Of a DNA stretch of 6,451 nt, positions 1-6,451 are shown piece by piece. Both the position numbers and the translations under genes were made by a program. The DNA is taken from the NCBI GenBank assembly GCA_964534305.1, contig CAZHPR010000020.1, forward strand, positions 1 to 6,451. The letters are read 5' to 3'. Positions within the stretch are counted from its first letter, which is position 1; each line of letters opens with the position of its first letter. The DNA comes from CAZHPR01 sp964534305. GTDB lineage: Bacteria; Patescibacteriota; Minisyncoccia; Phycocordibacterales; WO2-35-19. The notes beneath the pieces were generated by a model. That model saw only the letters and a list, made by a program, of their open reading frames with translations. It was not told the origin of the DNA and searched no databases.

Positions 1-1
1 A

Positions 2-2068
2 TACAACGGCAACGGCATCGGCCTGACGAACATCCCCGGCGCGAGCATCACCGGGGCGCTGACGAACAACACAACGGGCACGGCCAGCTACGTCTCAGGC
101 ACGCTCACCAACAACACCAGCGGCAATGCGAGCACGGCCACGACGGCCATCAATGTCATTGGGGGAACGGTTGTTTCAACGAACTTTATAGGGAATGGCC
201 CGCTGGTTACGAATATCTCGTGGACGAACCTCATCAACGTGCCCGCTGGATTTGCCGATGGCACTGACGATGGTGGTAGCGGTGGCGATGTCTCGGCGGC
301 GGGCCAGAACAATTTCAGCGGCTCGAATTATTTTGGAGGCAACACGCGCTTCAACGGCACGGTGCGCGTCACGGGCAACATCACCAATGATGCGCTGACT
401 GCCGACCGGGTTGTTTTAACCGACGCGAACAAGGCATTGAAATCCGCGGCGGCCTCTGGTGCAGTGCCGATTAACGCTGATGGCTCAGCCACGACAACGG
501 GCCAAATCAATACGCTCTACGGTTCTGGTGTGGTCAGCAATTCGCAATCGGCGGTCACGTTCGGCACAGTGACGGCGAATCTCACCGGCACGGCAAGCGT
601 CGCAGCTAGTGGTGATTCCGCCACTGGATTCTTTTCCAGCGGCACCATTGCTGATGCTCGGCTCAGTTCGGCGCTGCAAACTTACGCGACCCTCCCCCCC
701 TCGGCCAACGTGATGACGTTGCTGGAATCGGCGAGCTTCTCCGATTTCCGGACTTCGCTGGGCGTGGCGATTGGAACGGATGTTCAGGCTTACAACACGC
801 ACCTAGAAGACGTAGCCGACGGAACGCTCACGGGCAACAAAGTCGGCACGGGCATCATCGCGGACAATATCGAGAGCGGATTCAGCGCTGCCGGGGCAAT
901 TCTGCAAAGCACGAGCGGCACTGAGGCGGCTTGGACGACTGCGCCGTCATTTACGTCCGTCACTGCTGGTTCATTCCTTTTTGCCACTAACACCGCGCCC
1001 AGCACACCGGATAGCGGCGAGGTCATAATCTATGCGTTGGCCGACCGTAAACTCTACATCAAGGACGACCAAGGAACACAGACGGACATCACGACGGGTG
1101 GGGGTGGTGGCGGCACGGTGACGCACACGGGCGGTGCGCTGACGGCCAACGCGGTCGTGCTCGGCGCAGGCTCGGATGATGTGAAAGTCGTCGCCGGTAT
1201 CACCACGGACGGCACAGCCAAACTCAATGTTGGAACGATTGACCTCGATAGCAACACGGACACGACGCTCGCGAGGTCATCCGCTGGCAATGTCAGTATC
1301 GAGGGCAATGTGGTTTATCGAGCGGGCGGAACAGATGTGCCGGTGACGGACGGTGGCACAGGGTTAAGTGCTGGCACTTCCGGCGGCGTGCCTTATTTCA
1401 GCGGCACGACAACGATTGCGAGTTCTGCCGCCCTGGCCGCGAACGCCGTCGTGATTGGCGGTGGCGCTGGCGCTGCTCCAGCAACGACGACGACGGGCAC
1501 AGGAGTCATCACAGCCATCGGCAACACGGTGAACACCTCGGGCGGTCTGACTACTGCGAACGGAACATTCCTTGGCACGCTGACGACGGCAAACATTTCA
1601 GGCCATCAAGTGATGGCGGAGAATGCCGGTTTCCTGCTCGACGTGGTGTTAAGCGCCGATGGTCAATACTCGCCCACAAAACTGATTGGTGGCACAGCCG
1701 GAGCAGACCTTGCCTTTGGTGATTTGATTGTCTTGGACGTGACTGACTCTCGCTGGGAACTGGCGGACGCCAACTCTGCGGCTGGGGCGGATGGTGACAT
1801 TCGCGGGATGATTGGTATTTGCGTGAACGACCCGTCCGGCGACGGCCAGCCGGTGGTGGTGATGCTGGAGGGCTTTGTGCGGGCGGACGCCGCGTTTCCG
1901 ACGCTGACGGTCAACGGGGCGATTTACGCGTCAGGAACGGCGGGCGACATCACGCAGACTTCACCTACGGGAGAGGATGACCAGGTGTTGAGGATCGGCA
2001 CGGCGTTCACGGCGGATTCCATTCACTTCGACCCGGCAGGCTACCCGATAACTTACGATGCGCCTTAA
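2..2068 (+). CDS. Phage tail-fibre-like modular structural protein (N-terminus outside window)
   Basis: The frame is open from base 2 with no stop until TAA at 2066-2068, giving 688 residues; the true start lies upstream. The GTG at 239 is in frame but lacks a Shine-Dalgarno and would cut off coding sequence of the same character. Seen in order (residues counted from base 2): two FxGNGxxxTNI-type motifs (1-11, 62-72) flanking a 15-residue tandem duplication (20-49); a PAGFADG segment (from about 80); a coiled 'LTADRVVLTDANKALKSA' module; IGTDVQAYNTHL (257-268); 'LYIKDDQGTQTDI' followed by six glycines (366-371); GGTGLSAGTSGGVPYFSGTT (from 451); and a C-terminal beta-rich cap (about 535-688) with 'GDLIVLD', 'RGMIGICV', 'VVVMLEGFVRAD' and 'IYASGTAGDITQT'. 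Such modules recur in tail fibres and hypothetical structural proteins of environmental phages, and the cap resembles DUF2190-like small beta-barrels (inference). No catalytic motif or transmembrane segment is visible. A host surface adhesin with fibre modules is the alternative. Confidence 0.8.
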   Translation, partial: YNGNGIGLTNIPGASITGALTNNTTGTASYVSGTLTNNTSGNASTATTAINVIGGTVVSTNFIGNGPLVTNISWTNLINVPAGFADGTDDGGSGGDVSAAGQNNFSGSNYFGGNTRFNGTVRVTGNITNDALTADRVVLTDANKALKSAAASGAVPINADGSATTTGQINTLYGSGVVSNSQSAVTFGTVTANLTGTASVAASGDSATGFFSSGTIADARLSSALQTYATLPPSANVMTLLESASFSDFRTSLGVAIGTDVQAYNTHLEDVADGTLTGNKVGTGIIADNIESGFSAAGAILQSTSGTEAAWTTAPSFTSVTAGSFLFATNTAPSTPDSGEVIIYALADRKLYIKDDQGTQTDITTGGGGGGTVTHTGGALTANAVVLGAGSDDVKVVAGITTDGTAKLNVGTIDLDSNTDTTLARSSAGNVSIEGNVVYRAGGTDVPVTDGGTGLSAGTSGGVPYFSGTTTIASSAALAANAVVIGGGAGAAPATTTTGTGVITAIGNTVNTSGGLTTANGTFLGTLTTANISGHQVMAENAGFLLDVVLSADGQYSPTKLIGGTAGADLAFGDLIVLDVTDSRWELADANSAAGADGDIRGMIGICVNDPSGDGQPVVVMLEGFVRADAAFPTLTVNGAIYASGTAGDITQTSPTGEDDQVLRIGTAFTADSIHFDPAGYPITYDAP
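59..148 (+). repeat. Two-copy 45-bp coding repeat
   Basis: Two adjacent 45-base units encode LTNNTTGTASYVSGT and LTNNTSGNASTATTA. Eight of 15 residues are identical, including the leading LTNNT and the central G.AS. The period is a whole number of codons, so it reflects protein-level module duplication in a fibrous region, not a DNA element. The copies are diverged at DNA level, so the duplication is not recent. Confidence 0.6.
694..700 (+). repeat. Run of seven C inside gene 1
   Basis: Seven consecutive C residues follow a T at 693, within the codons for T-L-P-P-S. The reading frame is intact across the run. Homopolymers of this length can slip during replication or be miscounted by sequencing. 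Here both flanks encode matching module types, so the length as given is probably correct. Confidence 0.55.
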
Positions 2069-2873
2069 TCTCACAGTCATATTGCTTTTGTTCGCCGCGT
2101 TCTTACGAACGCAGCCACAGGCTTTTGCGGCTGAGAACATCAAAGCCGTCGGCCCGGTGGCCAAGGCGAACGTGAAGGCTGTCGGTCCGGTTGTTGAAGC
2201 GAATATCAAATCACTTGGTCCAGTGGATAACACCACTGGCGGTGGTGGCGGTGTCACCTTATCGGATGATTTCAACCGGGCGAACAATGCCAATCTCGGA
2301 GCCAACTGGAGCATTCTGTCAGGCACAATCGCCATTGACGCCAATGAGGCGAGCATCACTTCCACCGCCTGGGCTGAGGTGGTCCACGCGCACAACACTT
2401 CGCTGGCGTCCGCCAACGGTTACATCAAAGTCACCCTGATTATCAACGACAGCGAGCCGAACAACAATTATCCGGCGGTCTTCTTCCGGGTGACGAACGC
2501 CAGTTCGCCTATGTATGGCGTGTTCTTCTGGGATTTTGAAAATTCGATGACGTTCATCCGCAAAGCTACCGCGGCGGACGCTTCGTTTCAGGATGTGCAG
2601 GCGGTGGCTCACACGGTCGCCAACGGCCAGACGTGGGGCGTGACGTGGACGGGCAGTGGTAACGACGTAGTGGTGCGTTGCTGGCTGAATCCAACGGCCA
2701 ACGCGCCCGTGTCGGCTTCGGAGTGGGACAGTGGCGACACCACGCCGGAAGTGTCGTTCTCGAATAATCCAACCACGCCGGTGGATTCCGGCAATTTCAT
2801 CGGCATTGGCGGCGAGCCGCGAGTCTCCGGCGTGAGCGAGTTTGACAATCTTTACGCCGGTTCACTGCCATGA
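2058..2873 (+). CDS. Secreted protein: three 11-residue repeats, Gly linker, concanavalin-like jelly roll
   Basis: The 271-residue product starts at ATG 2058, inside the end of the preceding gene (11-base overlap). There is no good Shine-Dalgarno at normal spacing, so translation probably depends on ribosomes finishing the upstream gene. Residues 1-25 form a Sec signal peptide: a basic start (MRLN), a hydrophobic core (LTVILLLFAAF) and probable cleavage after AFAA. Three repeats of N-[IV]-K-[AS]-[VL]-G-P-V follow with an 11-residue period (27, 38, 49), then a GGGGG linker (61-65). Residues about 67-271 look like a concanavalin/LamG-type beta-sandwich. It opens with DDFNRANNANLGANW, has alternating strands (GYIKVTLIIN, PAVFFRV, YGVFFWDF, TWGVTWTG) and closes with 'EFDNLYAG', the usual last strand of such folds. 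These domains commonly bind glycans or mediate adhesion. No catalytic acid pair is evident, so a binding role is inferred. No gene name is recognised. Confidence 0.85.
   Translation: MRLNLTVILLLFAAFLRTQPQAFAAENIKAVGPVAKANVKAVGPVVEANIKSLGPVDNTTGGGGGVTLSDDFNRANNANLGANWSILSGTIAIDANEASITSTAWAEVVHAHNTSLASANGYIKVTLIINDSEPNNNYPAVFFRVTNASSPMYGVFFWDFENSMTFIRKATAADASFQDVQAVAHTVANGQTWGVTWTGSGNDVVVRCWLNPTANAPVSASEWDSGDTTPEVSFSNNPTTPVDSGNFIGIGGEPRVSGVSEFDNLYAGSLP
2136..2225 (+). repeat. Three-copy 33-bp coding repeat (N-I/V-K-A/S-V/L-G-P-V)
   Basis: Units begin at 2136, 2169 and 2202 and encode NIKAVGPVAKA, NVKAVGPVVEA and NIKSLGPV; the third is followed by D-N and the Gly linker. The amino acids are conserved while codons differ (for example ggc/ggt/ggt for Gly, ccg/ccg/cca for Pro). 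This points to selection on the peptide and not to a recent DNA duplication. The repeats sit directly after the predicted signal-peptide cleavage site. Confidence 0.8.
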
Positions 2874-5800
2874 AAATTCTCCCTCTTCTATTGTTGTTTC
2901 CTTTGTCGCTCGTGGCGGCGGACCCGACGGTTGATTCGTTCAATGACATGGAGGCGTCGTCGAGCGGCACAACGCTGAACAACAGTATTGTGCAGAGTTC
3001 AGACTTCGGCACGGGCACATGGACTGTCGTTGGATCAGGGATGCAGGTGAACACCATCGGAGAAACCGCCTTGCGCGGACCAATCACCATCACTGGTGGC
3101 AGCGGTTACACGGACAGCGGCACGCGCAGTTGGCGGATTCCGGACAAGGCGGACAATCAATATGTTTACTGGGACCCGCCCGGAGCAGACAAAGCGATTG
3201 TTGTCGTGAGTGGTTACATCCGTTTTGGCCCGAATCTCAACGCTTACGGGCGGTATGATTACATCGTCGTTGGCGGTGGCGCATCCGGCCTGAGCTATGC
3301 CGTCCTGCAACTGGAGGACACGGGCAACGGAGGATATTTTGTTTGGATTGAGACATGGCAGGGGTCAACCACCCACTCTGCCCAGATCAACGTGCAGCGC
3401 GACAAGGTTTACTGGTTCAGTATGCGCGTGAATGAAACGAGCGGGCTTTGCCAGTTGGCCATGTTCGACCCGGTGAACTGGAATCAGGTCGGCTCGACCG
3501 TCCAAAACACCATTGGCACGAAGGGGAATGTGAACCTCATCAAGTTCGGCAACGCGGTGAATCACAACAATGCGGCCAATCCGAACACGACCTACAGTTA
3601 CATGGACGACATCTGCATCAACTGGACGGATACGACATTCCCGTTTCTGCCCAGCGCGTCATCGTCCAATCCGCCGACCATCACGACGCAGCCGGTTGGT
3701 GTCACCAATGGGACGGACCAGGGTTTTCTCCTGAGCGCCGTGGCGACGGGTGACGGCACGCTCACCTATCGCTGGCGGACGAATGGTGTGGTGATTCCGA
3801 TCGGCAACGGCAACAACACCTATGGCAATTCACCGGCGTTTACCCTGCAATCATCAGACTTCTACACCCTGCAAGTCTCCAATGCGTTTGGCGTTGTGAC
3901 ATCGGACGTGGTGAAGGTGCTCATCACCAATTCCATCGTGCCGCCACCGCCCACGCTGGCGGGCATTCCGGTGGACCGGATTCCAACGAATGTTTGGGCG
4001 GTGTCCGGCGTGAGCAATGGCATCCCGACCCGCTCGACGGTTTTCACGAACCTCAACGCGGGCGTTTCAGCCACGGTGTTGAACTGGTGTATTGCCAACT
4101 GTCCGAGCAATCAGGTCGTTTACTTGAACGCCGGCACTTACAACATCGGCACATTGACCTTCAGTTCATCGGACAACTGGACACTGCGCGGTGCTGGAAT
4201 GGGCCAGACGATTCTGAATTTCACCAGCGGCAACAACGGCCATATCAACATCGGCCAGTCCCCGCCGTTCAATGGCAGTTGGGCGAACACGGTGAACATC
4301 ACCACGGCCACTGACACCGGCGCGAGCAACATCATCGTGAGTTCGGCTTCGGGCTGGAGCGTGGGCGACATGGCGGTGATTGACATGGCGAACACGGCGA
4401 CAATTTACGGCTACGGCACGGGCGGAGGCACTTCGGCCACGGCGAACAATGACAGCGCGGGCAAGGCGCGGGACGGCAATCGCGTGCAACTCTTTTACAC
4501 GCGCGTCGTTGGCATCTCGGGCACGACGTTCAGCATCTGGCCACCGTTGCCGTTTGCGCTGGACACCGGGCGCAGTCCGCAAATCAGCGAGTTTGGAAAC
4601 TCATCGCTTTCCAATCGCGGCCCGCGCAACTGGGGCATCGAGGACCTGACGTTGGATTGCAGTGGGGACTACAAGGGCATCGTGATTGTCGGCGCATGGA
4701 ACTGGTGGCTCAATAAAGTTGAGATTAAGGACTGGGGAAATCTGGCAGCCGTGTGGGTTCGCCGTTCTACTGCGGGCGAGATTCGAGGATGTTACATCCA
4801 TGACCCGAGCACGAAGTCTGTTGACCACGGATACGGCATGATGCTTGACCCGCTGTGCGCCTCGCGCGTCGAGGATAACATCGTCACCGGCTGCATGAGC
4901 ACGTTCCTGTTTCAAGGCGGCAGCGCCGGGAATGTCGTTGCTTACAACGTCATGGCGTTTGGTGATTACGAGAACGGCGGTTACACCGGCGAATGGTTAC
5001 AGCACGAAATCAGCGGGAATCACACGCCTTATCCGTGCTACAATCTGTACGAAGGTAATTACACCGCATATTTTCAATCGGATTACTACTACGGACCATC
5101 CGGCTTTGGCACGTTGTATCGCAATCGCATCCCCGGCAACTCGACGGCGACGACGCAACATCGCCTCTGCGTTAGCATTGACAGCAATCAACGCGGCTAC
5201 TCCGTGGTCGGCAATCAACTTGGCGAACTTGACCCGCCGAACTCGGTGTATCTCGCGTTGCCCGACCAGACGCGAAACTATCAACAGCCGAATCCCATTT
5301 CGTGGACCTACGATATGGTCGGCGATGCGAGTTACAGCGCCCCGCACATCTTCCGGCTGGGTTATCCTTACTCCGGGCAGAATTCCACCAGCAGCGGACT
5401 TGCGACCAACGATACGTTTGTAAAAACCAACACGTTCGTTCACATGAACTGGGATGCGGCCAACCAGAGCATTACCTACGCCCAGGCGGCCACGGATTTC
5501 AGTTTCCCGGATTCTTTGTTTCTTACCGCCAAGCCAGCGTATTTCAACAACCTCGCGTGGCCGCCTTACAATTCCAATGCCCCGCCCGCCGCGGGCATCG
5601 TAGCCGACCTTGAAAAGATTCCGGCGGGATGGCGCTTGCTCTACAACGAAGACCCGCCCAGCGGCGAACCGGAAGACGAGGAAGCTCCCACCGTGACAGC
5701 GTTCGTAATTCCCAGCACCGCGAACAGTCTCACAGTAGCCATCAGCACCTTCACCGCCACGGACGATACGGCTGTGGTTGGTTACGCTGTTACCGAGAGT

Positions 5801-6007
5801 GCTACCCCGCCCGCCGCAGAAGATGGTGTTTGGAGCGGCGCAGCGCCTACGAGCTACACCTTTGGCAGCACCGGCAGCAAGACACTCTACGGCTGGGCCA
5901 AAGATGCCGCTGGCAACGTGAGCGCCAGCGTCAGTGACAGCGTGGACATCAGCATCGGCTCACGATTGGAAGTAACCGGAGCGTTAACCGTAGGAACACC
6001 GCCATGA
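2870..6007 (+). CDS. Secreted multidomain beta-helix protein (jelly roll, Ig-like, pectate-lyase-like helix, Ig-like); tailspike or polysaccharide-active candidate
   Basis: The 1045-residue product overlaps the previous stop by ATGA (2870-2873); no Shine-Dalgarno precedes it, so coupled initiation is likely. Residues 1-17 are a signal peptide (MKILPLLLLFPLSLVAA, cleavage before DP). About 20-255 is a beta-sandwich opening DSFNDMEAS and closing YMDDICINW, similar in plan to the preceding protein. About 267-353 is an Ig-like domain (PPTITTQPVG ... LTYRWRTNGV ... DFYTLQVSNAFG). About 384-780 is a right-handed beta-helix: 'IPTRSTVFTNLNAG', then VVYLNAGTYNIGTLTF and NWTLRGAGMGQTILNF (the usual pectate-lyase-like entry), then coils such as GIEDLTLD, GEIRGCYIHD, RVEDNIVTG and GNVVAYNVMAFGDY. 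About 885-930 is a closing segment ending GWRLLYNEDPP. About 938-1030 is a second Ig-like domain (TVTAFVIPS ... TFTATDDTAVVGYAVTES ... KTLYGWAKDAAGNVSAS). Active-site residues cannot be assigned, so lyase, hydrolase or pure binding all remain possible. The modules fit a cell-surface or virion glycan-degrading spike. Confidence 0.85.
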   Translation: MKILPLLLLFPLSLVAADPTVDSFNDMEASSSGTTLNNSIVQSSDFGTGTWTVVGSGMQVNTIGETALRGPITITGGSGYTDSGTRSWRIPDKADNQYVYWDPPGADKAIVVVSGYIRFGPNLNAYGRYDYIVVGGGASGLSYAVLQLEDTGNGGYFVWIETWQGSTTHSAQINVQRDKVYWFSMRVNETSGLCQLAMFDPVNWNQVGSTVQNTIGTKGNVNLIKFGNAVNHNNAANPNTTYSYMDDICINWTDTTFPFLPSASSSNPPTITTQPVGVTNGTDQGFLLSAVATGDGTLTYRWRTNGVVIPIGNGNNTYGNSPAFTLQSSDFYTLQVSNAFGVVTSDVVKVLITNSIVPPPPTLAGIPVDRIPTNVWAVSGVSNGIPTRSTVFTNLNAGVSATVLNWCIANCPSNQVVYLNAGTYNIGTLTFSSSDNWTLRGAGMGQTILNFTSGNNGHINIGQSPPFNGSWANTVNITTATDTGASNIIVSSASGWSVGDMAVIDMANTATIYGYGTGGGTSATANNDSAGKARDGNRVQLFYTRVVGISGTTFSIWPPLPFALDTGRSPQISEFGNSSLSNRGPRNWGIEDLTLDCSGDYKGIVIVGAWNWWLNKVEIKDWGNLAAVWVRRSTAGEIRGCYIHDPSTKSVDHGYGMMLDPLCASRVEDNIVTGCMSTFLFQGGSAGNVVAYNVMAFGDYENGGYTGEWLQHEISGNHTPYPCYNLYEGNYTAYFQSDYYYGPSGFGTLYRNRIPGNSTATTQHRLCVSIDSNQRGYSVVGNQLGELDPPNSVYLALPDQTRNYQQPNPISWTYDMVGDASYSAPHIFRLGYPYSGQNSTSSGLATNDTFVKTNTFVHMNWDAANQSITYAQAATDFSFPDSLFLTAKPAYFNNLAWPPYNSNAPPAAGIVADLEKIPAGWRLLYNEDPPSGEPEDEEAPTVTAFVIPSTANSLTVAISTFTATDDTAVVGYAVTESATPPAAEDGVWSGAAPTSYTFGSTGSKTLYGWAKDAAGNVSASVSDSVDISIGSRLEVTGALTVGTPP
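5992..5995 (+). promoter_or_regulatory. Shine-Dalgarno AGGA for the lipoprotein gene
   Basis: AGGA (within taggaa) lies eight bases before ATG 6004, an ideal position for ribosome binding. It is inside the last codons of the preceding gene. It supports 6004 as the start, and it is the only well-placed Shine-Dalgarno among the three visible starts. Confidence 0.65.
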
Positions 6008-6451
6008 CGCGCACACTCACCATTCTATTTGCGGCGTTGCTGTGCGGATGTGTCGTGCAAAGGAGTCAGCAGACAGGCGAGATGTCAGAGGCGAGAGGCG
6101 ATAACTCATCGCCCATCGCCGCCAGCCCATTGCCTCAGTCAGCCGCTCCAGTTGGCCCTCAACAATACGCCGTCATACTGCGCATCATGCCGGAGGCCGG
6201 TTATCCCAATTCGACACTTTACTGGGGCGACACCTCGAACAGCTTTCCGCAATCTCGCTACATCGGCAGCGTCACCAACCTGACCGTAACCAACGCTGCG
6301 CCCACGTATTACCTGGTCATCGCGCAAAATGAACGAGGTAGCAACTCCGCTCCCTCCAACCTCGCCGCTTTTCTCGGAACTCAGACCGTGGTGACGGGCT
6401 ACGACCAGCGGAGCGGATCACCGGACGGCCCGTTCACAGACGCGGGCGCGG
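6004..6451 (+). CDS. Predicted lipoprotein with FN3-like domain (C-terminus outside window)
   Basis: ATG 6004 overlaps the preceding TGA by four bases (ATGA) and has a good Shine-Dalgarno. The frame stays open for 149 codons to the right edge. Residues 1-16 form a lipoprotein signal: MTRTLTILFAALLCGC, with lipobox L-C-G-C and predicted lipidated Cys16. About 17-53 is a polar, Ser/Gln/Pro/Ala-rich tether. About 54-123 looks like one fibronectin type III-like beta-sandwich: AVILRIMPEAG, STLYWGDTSNSF, 'YIGSVTNLTVTN', TYYLVIAQNERGSNSAPSN. The distal NERGSNSAPSN matches the usual FN3 final-strand turn. A further strand segment begins at 127 (TVVTGYDQRSGSPDGPFTDAG), similar to a 'sPdGPWt' motif in verrucomicrobial surface proteins (recalled, not searched). 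It probably sits on the outer membrane as an anchor or adhesive partner for the two secreted proteins upstream (inference). The short frame at 6029-6283 is a shadow of this gene. Confidence 0.75.
   Translation, partial: MTRTLTILFAALLCGCVVQRSQQTGEMSEARGDNSSPIAASPLPQSAAPVGPQQYAVILRIMPEAGYPNSTLYWGDTSNSFPQSRYIGSVTNLTVTNAAPTYYLVIAQNERGSNSAPSNLAAFLGTQTVVTGYDQRSGSPDGPFTDAGA

Noticed and set aside
239..2068. Gene 1 starting at GTG 239.
   Set aside because: The frame is open to base 2 with the same repeat-rich composition, and there is no Shine-Dalgarno before 239. The gene is simply cut by the window edge.
1961..2416. 151-codon minus-strand frame spanning the gene 1/gene 2 junction.
   Set aside because: Its product is low-complexity Pro/Ala/Thr read from the reverse of the Gly-rich and repeat segments. 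Both sense-strand genes here have convincing domains.
3254..3352. Spike residues about 129-161 read DYIVVGGGASGL ... FVWIE, close to the FAD-binding Rossmann fingerprint GxGxxG...E of GMC-type oxidoreductases.
   Set aside because: It lies in the middle of a beta-sandwich with matching strands on both sides. The hydrophobic positions after the Gly motif are out of register, and no other oxidoreductase motif follows. Probably a chance match.
4932..5423. 163-codon plus-strand frame inside the spike gene.
   Set aside because: It is an out-of-frame shadow with Arg/Thr/Ile-rich sequence and no domain. The main frame continues through with beta-helix coils.
4997..5443. 148-codon open frame on the minus strand.
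   Set aside because: It is antisense to the conserved beta-helix gene, rich in Arg/Val/Ala as expected of an antisense shadow in GC-rich DNA, with no recognisable domain.
6029..6283. 84-codon plus-strand frame near the right edge.
   Set aside because: It is in a different frame from the lipoprotein gene starting at 6004, which has a Shine-Dalgarno, signal peptide, lipobox and FN3-like pattern. The shadow has Cys/Arg-rich nonsense composition.
1..6451. Search for CRISPR arrays, tRNAs, rRNA, insertion-sequence ends, attachment sites and terminators.
   Set aside because: All sequence is occupied by overlapping coding frames. The only repeats seen are codon-phased protein repeats. No cloverleaf, direct-repeat/spacer pattern or hairpin plus T-run was noticed.

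Overview
The window is a wall-to-wall, single-strand coding block. Four genes lie head to tail on the + strand with no intergenic space: an open frame entering from the left edge (2-2068), a 271-residue secreted protein (2058-2873), a 1045-residue secreted multidomain protein (2870-6007) and the first 149 residues of a predicted lipoprotein (6004-6451, running off the right edge). Successive genes overlap by 11, 4 and 4 bases (ATGA twice). This suggests one transcript with coupled translation. I see no internal promoter, terminator, RNA gene, CRISPR array, transposase or integrase.

Gene 1 is a low-complexity Gly/Thr/Ala/Asn-rich protein assembled from short modules common in phage tail fibres and other structural proteins of environmental phages: an IGTDVQAY-type module, a 'kLYiKDDqGtqt' module, a GGTGLSAGTSGG/PYFSGTTT module and a C-terminal beta-rich cap. 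Gene 2 has a signal peptide, three 11-residue repeats around K-A-V-G-P-V, a poly-Gly linker and a concanavalin-like jelly roll. Gene 3 has a signal peptide, another jelly-roll-like domain, an Ig-like domain, a right-handed beta-helix of the pectate-lyase/tailspike kind and a C-terminal Ig-like domain. Gene 4 has a lipobox and an FN3-like domain. All four look like extracellular or virion-surface adhesion/carbohydrate-recognition proteins. None is a housekeeping enzyme.

The organism is probably a member of the Verrucomicrobiota (Pedosphaera/Limisphaerales type) or a phage infecting one. The 'PPTITTQPvGvTNG...LTYRWRTNG' Ig repeat, the 'F.GNG..LTNI' and 'PAGFADG.D' motifs and the 'SPDGPfTDAG' segment are, from memory, frequent in that phylum, and the DNA is GC-rich with GC-rich third positions. 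This is a family-level impression, not a database result.

The interesting tension is that gene 1 reads like a tail-fibre protein while the three genes after it carry Sec or lipoprotein signals, which ordinary phage virion proteins lack. Either this is a phage or prophage receptor-binding cassette whose products are exported, or a host surface-display operon that has absorbed phage-fibre modules. The window alone cannot decide. The flanks (terminase, portal, baseplate and holin genes, or host genes) would.
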